Below are positions 8,960-19,304 of a stretch of DNA of 64,000 nucleotides, one piece after another. The notes below the pieces were generated by a model. It ran no database searches. It saw nothing but the letters and a program-made list of their open reading frames with translations, and had not been told where the DNA came from. The stretch's first letter is position 1; the number at the start of each line of letters is the position of its first letter. Both the position numbers and the translations under genes were made by a program. Source of the stretch: an uncultured Pelagibacteraceae bacterium (GTDB lineage Bacteria > Pseudomonadota > Alphaproteobacteria > Pelagibacterales > Pelagibacteraceae); contig CACJQT010000003.1 of NCBI GenBank assembly GCA_902595635.1, forward strand, positions 20,579-84,578, written 5' to 3'.

Positions 8960-10135
8960 ATGTCAGAAATTTACAATATTATAGATAAACAAAAGTTAGA
9001 TATTGTATCTAAACCAATTAGTGAAGCTCATGGTTTACCAAATGAATGTTACATCAGTAAAGAATATACTTTAATTGAAAGAAAAAAATTATTTGAAGAT
9101 AAGTGGATTGTAATTGGAGTTGGAAGTTCTATTCCAGATGAAGGTGATGTGAAACCAATTGATTTACTTGGAATACCCTTACTTATTGTTAGAACAAAAA
9201 ATAAAGAAATAAAAGTTTTTCACAATATTTGTAGTCATAGAGGAGTAAAATTAGTTAAAGAAGCTGGCAAAATTAGAAATGTTATGAGGTGCTCATATCA
9301 TTCATGGTCTTATGACTTAGAAGGAAAGTTAATTGCTACACCTCATATAGGAGGCATGAATATTCATCAAACACCTGAATTTGATAAATCAAAAAGTAAT
9401 TTAAAAGAGATAAGATCATATATTTGGTTGGATCTGATTATGATTAATATTAACAACAATGAAATTTCATTTGAGGATTACATTAGTCCTTTAAGTAAAA
9501 GATGGGAAAAATTTTGGCCATTGAAAGATAGAGAATTAATTCATCATGCAAATGATTATGGTTATTTTAAATTAGATGCAAAATGTAATTGGAAATTTGC
9601 AATTGAAAATTATTGTGAGAGCTATCATTTGCCTTGGGTTCATCCAGGATTAAATTCTTATTCAAAATTAGAAGATCATTATCATATACAAGGTCTTCCA
9701 AATCGTTTCGCTGGACAAGGAACAGTAGTTTACAATCCAAGGTTCGAAGGAAATGAAAAGTTCCCATGCTTTCCTAATTGGCCGAAAGATAAAGAAAATA
9801 TAGCTGAGTACGTAGCACTATTTCCAAATGTAATGTTAGGAGTTCACAAAGATCATTATTATGCTTATTGGTTAGAGCCAATCAATCATAAGTTTACTAT
9901 AGAACATATGGAAATTTATTATGTAGGTGATGAAGCGGCAAATTCAACAAAATATAAATCTCTAAGACAAAAAAATCACAAACAATGGGAAGATATTCAA
10001 AAAGAAGATGTAGATATAATTCAAAGTATGCAAATAGGTAGAAACTCTCCAGCTTATAATGGTGGTAATTTTTCTCCGAAGATGGACAATCCAACACATC
10101 ATTTTCATAAGTGGGTTGCTGGTAATTTAATTTAA
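8960..10135 (+). CDS. Rieske [2Fe-2S] aromatic-ring-hydroxylating-type oxygenase alpha subunit (choline/betaine/carnitine monooxygenase-like)
   Basis: NICSHRGVKL...MRCSYHSWSYDLEGKL Rieske CxH/CxxH; NYCESYHLPWVHPGL mononuclear iron site. Confidence 0.85.
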   Translation: MSEIYNIIDKQKLDIVSKPISEAHGLPNECYISKEYTLIERKKLFEDKWIVIGVGSSIPDEGDVKPIDLLGIPLLIVRTKNKEIKVFHNICSHRGVKLVKEAGKIRNVMRCSYHSWSYDLEGKLIATPHIGGMNIHQTPEFDKSKSNLKEIRSYIWLDLIMININNNEISFEDYISPLSKRWEKFWPLKDRELIHHANDYGYFKLDAKCNWKFAIENYCESYHLPWVHPGLNSYSKLEDHYHIQGLPNRFAGQGTVVYNPRFEGNEKFPCFPNWPKDKENIAEYVALFPNVMLGVHKDHYYAYWLEPINHKFTIEHMEIYYVGDEAANSTKYKSLRQKNHKQWEDIQKEDVDIIQSMQIGRNSPAYNGGNFSPKMDNPTHHFHKWVAGNLI

Positions 10136-10150
10136 AGTTAAAACCTAAAA

Positions 10151-10555
10151 ATGAAAATTATATTAATCATGGGACTTCCAGGCGCAGGAAAAACTACATT
10201 AGCTGATGAACTTGCTCCTTTATTAAATGCAAAAAGATTAAATGCAGACGAAGTAAGAAAAGCTGCAAACGATTGGGATTTTTCAGAAGAGGGAAGAACA
10301 AGGCAAGCAAAAAGAATGGCAGAATTTGCATTAAAATTAAAAGACGAAGGAAATTATGTGATTGCAGATTTTATTTGCCCAACTCCAAAGGCTAGAAGTC
10401 TATTTCCTGCGGATTATGTAGTTTGGGTAGATACAATAAAAGAAGGTAGATTTGATGACACTAATAAAATGTTTGTTAAACCAGAAAAATATAATTTTCA
10501 TGTTACCACACAAGATGCTAAGTCTTGGGCACCAAAGATTTTAAAGGAGATATAA
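10151..10555 (+). CDS. Adenylylsulfate-kinase-like P-loop kinase
   Basis: IMGLPGAGKTTLADELAPLL Walker A; RLNADEVR; DFICPTP; short (134 aa). Confidence 0.7.
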   Translation: MKIILIMGLPGAGKTTLADELAPLLNAKRLNADEVRKAANDWDFSEEGRTRQAKRMAEFALKLKDEGNYVIADFICPTPKARSLFPADYVVWVDTIKEGRFDDTNKMFVKPEKYNFHVTTQDAKSWAPKILKEI

Positions 10556-10557
10556 AA

Positions 10558-10932
10558 ATGACGTATCAATGGGATAACAAAAAACCAACAGCTCAAATGT
10601 TAGGAAGATGGCAACCGTTTCATGATGGTCACTATACTCTATTTAAGGAAATTATAAAAAAAACAGGACAAGTATGTATTCAAATTAGAGATGTACAAGG
10701 TGTTGACGATAACCCATTTGATTTTGAAACTGTCAAAAAAAATATTGAGGAAAAACTTAATCCAGAGTTTAAGGGCAGGTTCAAAATTATGCTTGTCCCT
10801 AATATTACAAATATTTGTTATGGAAGAGGTGTTGGATATAAAATTGAAGAAATAGTTTTGCCTGAAGAAATTCAAAAAATTTCAGCAACTAAAATTAGAG
10901 CTAAGATGAGAGAAGAAGGTAAATTAAAATAA
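10558..10932 (+). CDS. HxGH nucleotidyltransferase (cytidylyl/adenylyltransferase-like)
   Basis: GRWQPFHDGHYTLF HxGH motif and ISATKIRAKM (ISxTxxR) motif; start ATG after AGGAG. Confidence 0.75.
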   Translation: MTYQWDNKKPTAQMLGRWQPFHDGHYTLFKEIIKKTGQVCIQIRDVQGVDDNPFDFETVKKNIEEKLNPEFKGRFKIMLVPNITNICYGRGVGYKIEEIVLPEEIQKISATKIRAKMREEGKLK

Positions 10933-11706
10933 GTGACTGTAAAAATAAATAAATTATCACCAGGCGTTAAAAGAATTTTAATTAATGATCCAAAAACTTA
11001 TAATTCATTATCCTACAAAACTCTTTCATCTTTATTAAAGGCATTCAAAAAATTAAATAATGATAAAGAAACAAGGGTCATTATTTTAGAAGGAGCTGGA
11101 AAAGGATTTAGTGCAGGCCATAACTTAAAAGAGGTAAGAGGTATAAAAAATAGATCTAATCATCTAAAACTTTTTAAACTTTGTTCAAAACTTATGATGC
11201 AAATTGTGGAGGGAAACAAACCAGTCATAGCAAAAGTTCATGGTGCTGCTTATGCAGCAGGATGTCAATTAGCTGCCAGTTGTGATCTTGCATATAGTAC
11301 GAACTCAGCAACGTTTGCTACACCTGGAGTAAAAATTGGATTATTTTGTAGTACACCAATGGTTGCTGTCAGTCGAAAAATTAGCAGAAAAAGAATGATG
11401 GAAATGCTACTTACCGGTGATCCAATTAGTGCAAAATATGCAAAGGAAATTGGATTAATTAATGATCATTACAGTCCAAAAACTTTGAATAAAAAAGTTT
11501 TAGATATTGCAAAAAAAATATCTTCAAAATCAAATTTAACTATCAAAATAGGTAAAAAAGGTTTTTATAAACAATTAGAAATGCCCCTTAACAAAGCTTA
11601 TGATTATACAAGTAAGATGATGACACTTAATATGTCATCTTATGATGCCAAAGAGGGTATAAGTGCATTTATCGAAAAAAGAAATCCAAGTTGGAAAAAC
11701 AAATAA
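10933..11706 (+). CDS. Enoyl-CoA hydratase/isomerase family protein
   Basis: GKGFSAGHNLKEV and KVHGAAYAAGCQLAASCDLAYS crotonase motifs; GTG start. Confidence 0.85.
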   Translation: MTVKINKLSPGVKRILINDPKTYNSLSYKTLSSLLKAFKKLNNDKETRVIILEGAGKGFSAGHNLKEVRGIKNRSNHLKLFKLCSKLMMQIVEGNKPVIAKVHGAAYAAGCQLAASCDLAYSTNSATFATPGVKIGLFCSTPMVAVSRKISRKRMMEMLLTGDPISAKYAKEIGLINDHYSPKTLNKKVLDIAKKISSKSNLTIKIGKKGFYKQLEMPLNKAYDYTSKMMTLNMSSYDAKEGISAFIEKRNPSWKNK

Positions 11707-11766
11707 CCATTAAGTTGAAGTCACTTAAAAAAAAGATTAAGTTGTAATTAAAGGAGAAAATCAATC

Positions 11767-13119
11767 ATGGATGGATGTTGTGGTCCTGGATATGCTAGTC
11801 CTGCAGAAGCAATAAAAGCACCAAAAGAAAAGCTTTTATATACTATAGCTATTTACACAGGGACAGGAATACAAAAACCAGATTACTTAGCAACAGTCGA
11901 TGTTGATCCTCAAAGTCCTACTTATTCTAAAGTAATTCATAGACTTGAAATGCCAGGTATTGGTGATGAATTGCATCATATGGGATGGAATGCATGTTCT
12001 TCTTGTCATGGCGACTCAAAAATGAGCAGAAAATATTTATTAGTTCCAGGTGTTAGATCAAATAATATTTATGTTGTTGATACTGCATCCGATCCTAGAG
12101 CTCCAAAAATACATAAAGTAGTAGATGGATCTGAAATAAAGAAAAAAACTAATTTATCAGGACCACACACAGTTCATTGCTTAGGTTCTGAAATTATCAT
12201 TTCTTTTCTTGGAGACGCTCGAGGAGAAGCACCAGGAGGATATTTACATTTAAATAAAGATTTTGAAATTGTAGGTAGGTGGGAAAATTCAATGGGAGAC
12301 ATACCTTTTAGTTATGACTTCTGGTACCAGCCAAGACATAATGTAATGGTTAGTTCTGAGTGGGCTGCCCCAAATACTTTCATGCCTGGATTTGATTTAG
12401 AGGAAGTTGGTCATTTGAAATATGGTAGACGACTTCATGTTTGGGATTTTAAAAAAAAAGAGCCAGTTCAAACAATGTATTTAGGTGAAGACGGTTTAAT
12501 ACCTTTAGAAGTAAAATTTATGCATAATCCTGACAGTAGTCATGGATTTTGTGGTGCAGCGCTAAGTGCAAATGTAATTCATTTTTGGAAATCAAAAGAG
12601 GGAAAATGGGAATGGGAAAAAATAATTGATGTTGAAAATGAACCACATCCTGATTGGCCAATCCCTGTACCTGGAGTTATGTCAGCGATATTAGTTTCAA
12701 TGAATGATAAATATCTCTATATAAATAATTGGCTTCATGGAGATATGAGGCAATACGATATTTCAGATCCGCACAAACCTAAATTAACTGGTCAAGTTTG
12801 GATGGGTGGATTGTTAGGAAAGGCTCCAGAAGTAAATGGTGTTAAAATTGCTGGTGGACCTCAAATGTATCAATTATCTTTAGATGGCAAAAGGATGTAT
12901 GTAACAACATCATTATTTTCTACTTGGGATAATCAATTTTATCCTGAAATTAGAAAACAAGGTGGAGCAATGATTATGATTGATTGTGATGTTGAAAATG
13001 GAGGAATGAAAATTAATAAAGATTTTATTGTTGATTTTGGTAAAGAACCAAATGGACCTAGTAGGTGCCATGAAAGTAGATATCCAGGTGGAGATTGCAC
13101 AAGCGACATCTGGCTATGA
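11767..13119 (+). CDS. Selenium-binding protein / methanethiol oxidase family (SELENBP1/MtoX-like)
   Basis: CCGPGYASPAEAIKAPKEKLLYT, PDYLATVDVDPQSPTYSKVIHRLEMP, DELHHMGWNACSSCHGD; AAAGGAG RBS. Confidence 0.87.
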   Translation: MDGCCGPGYASPAEAIKAPKEKLLYTIAIYTGTGIQKPDYLATVDVDPQSPTYSKVIHRLEMPGIGDELHHMGWNACSSCHGDSKMSRKYLLVPGVRSNNIYVVDTASDPRAPKIHKVVDGSEIKKKTNLSGPHTVHCLGSEIIISFLGDARGEAPGGYLHLNKDFEIVGRWENSMGDIPFSYDFWYQPRHNVMVSSEWAAPNTFMPGFDLEEVGHLKYGRRLHVWDFKKKEPVQTMYLGEDGLIPLEVKFMHNPDSSHGFCGAALSANVIHFWKSKEGKWEWEKIIDVENEPHPDWPIPVPGVMSAILVSMNDKYLYINNWLHGDMRQYDISDPHKPKLTGQVWMGGLLGKAPEVNGVKIAGGPQMYQLSLDGKRMYVTTSLFSTWDNQFYPEIRKQGGAMIMIDCDVENGGMKINKDFIVDFGKEPNGPSRCHESRYPGGDCTSDIWL

Positions 13120-13481
13120 CAAAGATTACAATCTCAAACAGAAATAACAGTGCATTTGAAGTCAGTGGAAAAAAACCTTTATTAAACGAATTAAGAGATC
13201 AAGGTGTCGATCTTCCTTATGGATGTCAGTATGGAGGATGTATTACATGTGCAGCTAAACTAATTAATGGAGAAGTAGATCAACGTTCTCAAGTTGCTTT
13301 GAATAACAGACAAATAAATGATGGATATATTATTTTATGTGTTGCTAAAGCAAAAACAGATTGCACAATTGAGATAGGAGTTGAAAGTCATGATAAATTG
13401 TATCGAAATCCTTTCCTAGACCCTTTAGAACCTCATGAATTAAAAGCAGATATCGCGAGCAAAAAGGAAGAAAAAAAATAA
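13116..13481 (+). CDS. Plant-type [2Fe-2S] ferredoxin
   Basis: LPYGCQYGGCITCAAK cluster motif; ATGA overlap with upstream gene, start at 13116. Confidence 0.85.
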   Translation: MTKITISNRNNSAFEVSGKKPLLNELRDQGVDLPYGCQYGGCITCAAKLINGEVDQRSQVALNNRQINDGYIILCVAKAKTDCTIEIGVESHDKLYRNPFLDPLEPHELKADIASKKEEKK

Positions 13482-13483
13482 AC

Positions 13484-13933
13484 ATGAACCACAACGAACC
13501 TTATAGTGCTGAATATTTAAAAGATATTTTAAGCTCAGTTAAGACAATTGCTATGGTTGGTGCTAGCCCAGATAAAACTAAATTTAGTTATGGTGTACTA
13601 AGAGTTTTGCATGAAACTGGTTATGACATGATACCTGTAAATCCTAAACCAGGTATAAAGGAAATTAGAAATTTAAAAGTTTATCCAAATTTATCTGCTA
13701 TCGATAGACCTGTTGATATGGTTGAAGTATTTAGAAAATCTGAGGATCTTTATGGAATTGCTGAAGAGGCAATATCAATTGGAGCAAAAGTATTATGGGG
13801 ACAAATAGGTGTAATTAATCATGATGCAGCAAAAATTGCTGAAGATGCAGGTTTAAAAGTAGTTATGAATAGATGTCCAAAAATTGAACTCTTCAGACCA
13901 TTTTGGAAACCTCGACTAGATCTTAAAATTTAA
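13484..13933 (+). CDS. CoA-binding domain protein (YccU-like Rossmann)
   Basis: TIAMVGASPDKTKFSYGV, DMIPVNPKP, VDMVEVFR. Confidence 0.8.
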   Translation: MNHNEPYSAEYLKDILSSVKTIAMVGASPDKTKFSYGVLRVLHETGYDMIPVNPKPGIKEIRNLKVYPNLSAIDRPVDMVEVFRKSEDLYGIAEEAISIGAKVLWGQIGVINHDAAKIAEDAGLKVVMNRCPKIELFRPFWKPRLDLKI

Positions 13934-13941
13934 ATTAAATT

Positions 13942-14367
13942 ATGGATACAACACTTGTAGATGAAAAAATAAAAGAACTATATTTAAGTTATAGGACGAT
14001 AGCAATTGTTGGAGCAAGCCCAGACTCAAAAAAAACTTCCAATATAATAATGAAATATTTAAGAAATACAGGGTACAAAGTTTTTCCCGTTAATCCAGTA
14101 ACAGATAATAAAATTATACATGGTGAACCAGTTTATAAAAAGCTAACGGATATAAAAGATCATGTTGGAATTGTTAATGTTTTTAGACCTAGTGAAGAGG
14201 CTGAGGAAATAGCAAAACAAACAATAAAAATTGGTGCAAATGTATTATGGTTGCAATTAGGAATTCATAACGAAAATGCAGCAAAATTAGTCTCTCAAAA
14301 TAAAATTTATTATATCTCTAATAAATGTATTAAAAACGAATACGACAGATTATTCAAAACTATATAA
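13942..14367 (+). CDS. CoA-binding domain protein, tandem paralog
   Basis: TIAIVGASPDSKKTSNIIMKYLRNTGYKVFPVNP, VGIVNVFRPSEE. Confidence 0.8.
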   Translation: MDTTLVDEKIKELYLSYRTIAIVGASPDSKKTSNIIMKYLRNTGYKVFPVNPVTDNKIIHGEPVYKKLTDIKDHVGIVNVFRPSEEAEEIAKQTIKIGANVLWLQLGIHNENAAKLVSQNKIYYISNKCIKNEYDRLFKTI

Positions 14368-14433
14368 TTACAAATTATTGAGTGTGATATTAAGACCTTT
14401 TATTTCATTTTAAATTTAAGATAAATTTAAAAT

Positions 14434-14895
14434 ATGAAATCTAAAATTTTATTTATTTTAATTACTTTTTTTTATTTTAATTCTTTATTTGCCGATGTTT
14501 TAAAACCAAGTGTGAATATAGATCCGAAACAAGTTGTTTTAATTCAATTAAAGGCGTTAATGAAAAATGACAGTCCATATAAAGATAGAGGAATTGAGCA
14601 AACGTGGGAATTTGCACATCCAAATAATCAAAGGATGACAGGTCCATTAGATAGATTTAAAAGAATGTTAAAAGGGGCTTCATACTCGATGCTGATTGAT
14701 CACAAAGAAAATACAGTAACTGAAATTTACAAATCAAGTACCATGGCAACTTATGAAGTTGTTGTCTTGGATAAGGACAAACAATATTTTAAATTTAAAT
14801 GGAAAGTTGAAAAGAATAATAAAGAAGGCAATCTTTTAGATTGTTGGCTAACAACAGCAGTTTCACAACCAATACCGATGGGATCATCAATATAA
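14434..14895 (+). CDS. Secreted DUF4864-like protein
   Basis: Signal-peptide-like N-terminus; AHPNNQRMTGPLDRFKRML resembles DUF4864. Confidence 0.55.
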   Translation: MKSKILFILITFFYFNSLFADVLKPSVNIDPKQVVLIQLKALMKNDSPYKDRGIEQTWEFAHPNNQRMTGPLDRFKRMLKGASYSMLIDHKENTVTEIYKSSTMATYEVVVLDKDKQYFKFKWKVEKNNKEGNLLDCWLTTAVSQPIPMGSSI

Positions 14896-15098
14896 TGAAA
14901 AAGCCTCCAATGTATATTAGGTACGCAATTCTAATGTTTATTTTATGCTTTCCAACAATTTCATCCACTCAACTTGGATGGTATTTTTGGGGAAGTGAAG
15001 TTGGGATTAATATTGGTATGGTAGTAGGTACAATTTCGGTTGTAGTTGCCGCTTATTTAATGTTCAGAATGGGCTGGCGTGACGCAGATGATGAATAA
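14895..15098 (+). CDS. Small membrane protein, 67 aa
   Basis: Start at 14895 in TAATG overlap; two hydrophobic segments. Confidence 0.6.
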   Translation: MKKPPMYIRYAILMFILCFPTISSTQLGWYFWGSEVGINIGMVVGTISVVVAAYLMFRMGWRDADDE

Positions 15099-15144
15099 TA
15101 GAATTTTGTTTCGTAAGTAATTAAAATTTAGTAGGAATCTGATA

Positions 15145-17577
15145 ATGAAATCCAAAGCAAAAGTAGTTGTAGTTGGTGGTGGAGTAGTAGGGGTAAGTGC
15201 TCTTTATCATTTAGCAAAAAAAGGTTGGTCAGATGTAGTTTTAATTGAAAGAAAAGAACTAACATCAGGCTCAACTTGGCATGCGGCTGGCTTATTACCA
15301 TTATTTAATATGAGTTATTCTGTGGGACAACTCCATAAGTATGCTGTTAATTTATATAAAACTTTAGAAGAAGAGACAGGTAAGAACGTAGGTTTCAGTG
15401 TTGTATCAAATATTAGATTAGCAAGCACTAAAGATAGAATGGATGAATATTTTCAATACGCTGGTGTTGCTCAAACAATTGGTGTTGATGTAAAATTTTT
15501 AACTCCAGATCAAGTTAAAGAAATCTGGCCATTATGTAATACATCAGATTTAGTTGGTGCAATACAACATCCTGAAGATGGATATATTCAACCAGCTGAT
15601 TTAACTCAAGCACTTGCAACAGGTGCAAGAAATAGAGGAGCAGAAATATATAGAAATACAAATGTTGTTGGAATGAAACAAACCAAAGATGGTTGGGTTG
15701 TAGAAACAGATAAAGGATCAATAGAATGTGAACATATTATTTCTTGTTCAGGAAATTTTGCAAGACAAACTGGAAAGATGGTTGGTTTAGATATTCCAGT
15801 CATTCCAGTTGAACATCAATACATTGTTACTGAACCTCATCCAGAAATTCAAAAAAGAAAAAAAGATGGATTACCAGAGATGGGAGTTTTAAGAGATAGT
15901 GATAGTAGATGGTATATGAGAGAAGAAGCAGGTGGATTAATTTTAGGACCATATGAAGATGGTGCACCAGCTTGTTATGTAGATGGACCATCAAAAGATT
16001 CTGAATATGAATTATTTCAGGAAGATTTGGATAGATTAGCACCTCATATTGAAGGTGCAATACATAGAGTCCCTGCGTTTGGAGAAGTGGGAGTTAAGAA
16101 AGTTTATAATGGAGCAATTTGTTACACTCCAGATGGTAACCCAATTGTTGGTCCTGCTTGGGGATTGAAAAATTTTTGGATAAATGAAGGTCATAGTTTT
16201 GGTATCACTGCAGCAGGTGGAGCAGGATGGCAACTTGCTGAATGGATCGTAGATGGTGAACCAACAATTGATATGCTTGGTGTTGAACCAAGAAGGTATG
16301 GAGATTATTGCTCTAAGTCATATTTAAAAGCTAAAAATGAAGAAGCTTACAGTCACGTTTTCATAACTCACTTTCCTGATGAAGAAAGACCAGCAGCAAG
16401 ACCATTAAGAACAGCGCCATGTTATGACAGAATGAAAAATTTAGGAGCAGTATTTGGTCAAAAATTTGGATGGGAAAGACCTAATTTTTTTGCAACCGAT
16501 GGAATGGAGCAAAAAGACGATTGGTCATTTAGAAGATCTAAATGGTTCAATGCAATGGAAAAAGAATGCAAAAACGTAAAAGAAAACGTTGGTCTTTTAG
16601 ATATGACTGCATTTGCAAAATGTAGAATTAAAGGACCTGGTGCGGAGGAATTTTTAGATAATTTAGTTGCAAACAAATTACCAAAAAAAGTTGGAAGAAT
16701 TAATTTATGTCACGCTTTAAATACTAAAGGTGGAGTTCATTCTGAATTTACTATTATGAGAGAATCACATGATAGCTTTTATTTAGTATCAGCAGGAGCT
16801 TTCCAAAGATTAGATCATGATTGGATTTTAAAATGGATGCCTTCAGATGGTTCAGTGCAGTTTGAAAATTTAACTAATAGTAATGGAGTTTTGGTTGTTT
16901 CAGGTCCAAAAGCAAGAGAATTAATGCAAAGAGTTTCAAAAGATGATTTTTCAAATGAAAACTTTAAATGGCTAAGTGCAAAAATGGTTGATGTAGGGTA
17001 CGCACCAGTAAATGCTATGAGAGTTAATTTTGTTGGTGAATTAGGATGGGAACTTCATCATCCAATTGAATATCAAAATCACATTTTTGATAAACTTATG
17101 GAAGCAGGGCAAGATCTTGAATTAAAGCCATATGGTATTAGAGCAATGAATAGTTTGAGAGTAGAAAAATCGTATAAATTGGTTGGAACAGAACTATCAA
17201 TAGAATACTCACCTTATGAAAGTGGTCTTGATAGATTTATTCATCCTAATAAAGGAAGTTTTATTGGACTTGAAGCATTGAATAAGTGGAGAGAAAAAGG
17301 TTTTGATAATAAGCTTGTTACTTTAGAGGTTCATAATCCAAAAGATGCAGATGTATTAGGCAACAACCCAATTTATGAAAATGGAAGTGTTATAGGAAGA
17401 GCTACAGGAGGAGATTTTGGTTTTAGAATTGGAAAATCATTAGCATTAGGAATGGTTAAACCAGAATTAGCAAATGTTGGACAAAAACTTAAAATTGAAA
17501 TATTAGGTGAGAAATATGATGCTACAATTTTAGATGAAAGTCCTTACGATCCAGAAAACAATTTATTAAGAGCTTAA
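15145..17577 (+). CDS. FAD-dependent dimethylglycine/sarcosine dehydrogenase-like protein (DAO + GcvT domains), 810 aa
   Basis: [46 protein letters not shown] and C-terminal GcvT domain. Confidence 0.88.
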   Translation: MKSKAKVVVVGGGVVGVSALYHLAKKGWSDVVLIERKELTSGSTWHAAGLLPLFNMSYSVGQLHKYAVNLYKTLEEETGKNVGFSVVSNIRLASTKDRMDEYFQYAGVAQTIGVDVKFLTPDQVKEIWPLCNTSDLVGAIQHPEDGYIQPADLTQALATGARNRGAEIYRNTNVVGMKQTKDGWVVETDKGSIECEHIISCSGNFARQTGKMVGLDIPVIPVEHQYIVTEPHPEIQKRKKDGLPEMGVLRDSDSRWYMREEAGGLILGPYEDGAPACYVDGPSKDSEYELFQEDLDRLAPHIEGAIHRVPAFGEVGVKKVYNGAICYTPDGNPIVGPAWGLKNFWINEGHSFGITAAGGAGWQLAEWIVDGEPTIDMLGVEPRRYGDYCSKSYLKAKNEEAYSHVFITHFPDEERPAARPLRTAPCYDRMKNLGAVFGQKFGWERPNFFATDGMEQKDDWSFRRSKWFNAMEKECKNVKENVGLLDMTAFAKCRIKGPGAEEFLDNLVANKLPKKVGRINLCHALNTKGGVHSEFTIMRESHDSFYLVSAGAFQRLDHDWILKWMPSDGSVQFENLTNSNGVLVVSGPKARELMQRVSKDDFSNENFKWLSAKMVDVGYAPVNAMRVNFVGELGWELHHPIEYQNHIFDKLMEAGQDLELKPYGIRAMNSLRVEKSYKLVGTELSIEYSPYESGLDRFIHPNKGSFIGLEALNKWREKGFDNKLVTLEVHNPKDADVLGNNPIYENGSVIGRATGGDFGFRIGKSLALGMVKPELANVGQKLKIEILGEKYDATILDESPYDPENNLLRA

Positions 17578-18326
17578 TGAAAATATTAGTCGCAGTTAAA
17601 AGAGTTATTGATTACAACGTTCAAATAAGAGTTAAAGAAGATGGTTCTGGTGTTGTTACTGACAACGTTAAAATGTCAACAAATCCACCAGATGATAATG
17701 CAATAGAAGAAGCAGTAAAAATCAAAGAGGCTGGCAAAGCTAAAGAAATAGTTGCAATTACAATCGGTGAAGAAAAAGCTCAAGAAACCGTTAGAAAAGC
17801 ATTAGCTGTTGGAGCGGATAGAGGAATACATGTCAAAGTTGATAATGTGATTGAGCCATTAGCAGTTTCAAAAATTTTGAAAAAAATTGTAGAAAAAGAA
17901 AATCCTGATTTGGTGTTTATGGGAAAACAAGCAATTGACGATGATTGCAATCAAACTGGTCAGATGCTTGCAGCTTTATTAAATTGGCCTCAAGCAACTT
18001 TTGCATCGAAAATTGAAGTTAAAGATAATGCATTAGAAGTAACTCGTGAAATTGATGAAGGTTTAGAAACTATTGAAGTAAATGTTCCAGCTATTGTTAC
18101 ATGTGATTTAAGACTAAATGAACCAAGATATGCTTCGCTTCCAAATATTATGAAAGCTAAAAAAAAACCAATAGAACAGTTAAATGCTTCAGATTTAGGA
18201 GTTGATATTAATCCTAGAATCGAACAAATTAAAGTTGAAGAACCACCAAAAAGAAAAGCTGGAATAAAAGTCGCTAGTGTAGAAGAATTAGTGCAAAAAT
18301 TAAAAAATGAGGCTAAGGTAATTTAA
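17577..18326 (+). CDS. etfB: Electron transfer flavoprotein beta subunit
   Basis: [40 protein letters not shown]. Confidence 0.92.
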   Translation: MKILVAVKRVIDYNVQIRVKEDGSGVVTDNVKMSTNPPDDNAIEEAVKIKEAGKAKEIVAITIGEEKAQETVRKALAVGADRGIHVKVDNVIEPLAVSKILKKIVEKENPDLVFMGKQAIDDDCNQTGQMLAALLNWPQATFASKIEVKDNALEVTREIDEGLETIEVNVPAIVTCDLRLNEPRYASLPNIMKAKKKPIEQLNASDLGVDINPRIEQIKVEEPPKRKAGIKVASVEELVQKLKNEAKVI

Positions 18327-19280
18327 ATGTCAGTATTATTAATTGCAGAACATAATAATAAAGAGGTTAGACCATTTACCTATAATGCTATAACTGCAGC
18401 TTCTCAAATAAATGAGGATCTTCATGTTTTGGTTTTAGGTCATCAAGCTGATGATGTTGCAAAATCTTTATCTGAAGTTCCAAATGTAAAAAAAGTTATT
18501 CACGTTGATAATGAAATTTATGAAAACTACATTGCTGAAAATTATACAGCAGCAATAATTAAGCATGCAGAAAGTTATTCACATATTGTAAGCTCAGCAA
18601 ATACATTTGGTAAAAATCTAATGCCAAGAATTGCGGCATTACTAGATACTTCTCAAGTAAGCGATATAATTAAAGTTATTTCTGAGGATACTTTTTTAAG
18701 ACCAATTTATGCAGGAAATGCTTTTGCTACGGTTAAAAGTAATGACAAAAAAAAATGTGTTACTATTAGACCGACGTCGTTTGACCCTGCTGATAAGAGT
18801 GGTGGATCTGCTGAAATTACAAAATCTGATCCAGCAGAAGCTAGTTCATCAACTAAATTTCTAAAGAAAGAAGAAGTTAAGTCAGACAGACCAGAGCTTG
18901 GAACAGCTAGAATAGTTATTTCTGGTGGCAGAGGAATGCAAAATGGCGAAAATTTTAAATTAATCAGCGATATTGCTGATAAACTTAATGCAGCAATTGG
19001 AGCATCAAGAGCAGCAGTTGATGCAGGTTATATTACGAATGATCATCAAGTAGGACAAACGGGTAAAGTAGTAGTCCCAGATTTATATATTGCAGTTGGA
19101 ATTTCAGGTGCGATACAGCACTTAGCAGGAATGAAAGAAAGTAAAGTTATTGTAGCTATAAATAAAGACGGTGAAGCTCCAATTTTTAGTGTCGCAGATT
19201 ACGGATTAGAAGCAGATCTTTTTGAGGCGCTTCCTCAGTTTTTGTCAGAATTGAACAAATTAAACACTATACAAAAATAG
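18327..19280 (+). CDS. etfA: Electron transfer flavoprotein alpha subunit
   Basis: [56 protein letters not shown]. Confidence 0.92.
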   Translation: MSVLLIAEHNNKEVRPFTYNAITAASQINEDLHVLVLGHQADDVAKSLSEVPNVKKVIHVDNEIYENYIAENYTAAIIKHAESYSHIVSSANTFGKNLMPRIAALLDTSQVSDIIKVISEDTFLRPIYAGNAFATVKSNDKKKCVTIRPTSFDPADKSGGSAEITKSDPAEASSSTKFLKKEEVKSDRPELGTARIVISGGRGMQNGENFKLISDIADKLNAAIGASRAAVDAGYITNDHQVGQTGKVVVPDLYIAVGISGAIQHLAGMKESKVIVAINKDGEAPIFSVADYGLEADLFEALPQFLSELNKLNTIQK

Positions 19281-19304
19281 CAAATACTGTAAGAAATTAT
19301 CATT

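Noticed and set aside
10151-10555. Assimilatory sulfate reduction (cysC) assignment
   Set aside because: No cysN/D/H/I genes are near and the partner is an HxGH nucleotidyltransferase, so a sulfate pathway is not supported by this window.
6920-10875. Minus-strand ORFs 6920-7186, 8325-8513, 8618-8863, 9567-9767, 9897-10097, 10639-10875
   Set aside because: Antisense to well-supported egtB, methyltransferase, Rieske and nucleotidyltransferase genes; no recognisable families.
11707-11766. SAM/other riboswitch upstream of the MtoX-like gene
   Set aside because: The 60-nt gap is short and no convincing pairing or known motif was visible.
11767-13119. Selenoprotein possibility because of the 'selenium-binding' family name
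   Set aside because: The frame has no in-frame TGA; the cysteines are encoded normally.
15515-16676. Multiple minus-strand ORFs (e.g. 15515-15721, 15606-15803, 15827-16060, 16036-16233, 16458-16676)
   Set aside because: They lie wholly antisense to the strong DMGDH-like CDS and have low-complexity or Leu/Ser/Phe-rich translations typical of AT-rich antisense frames.
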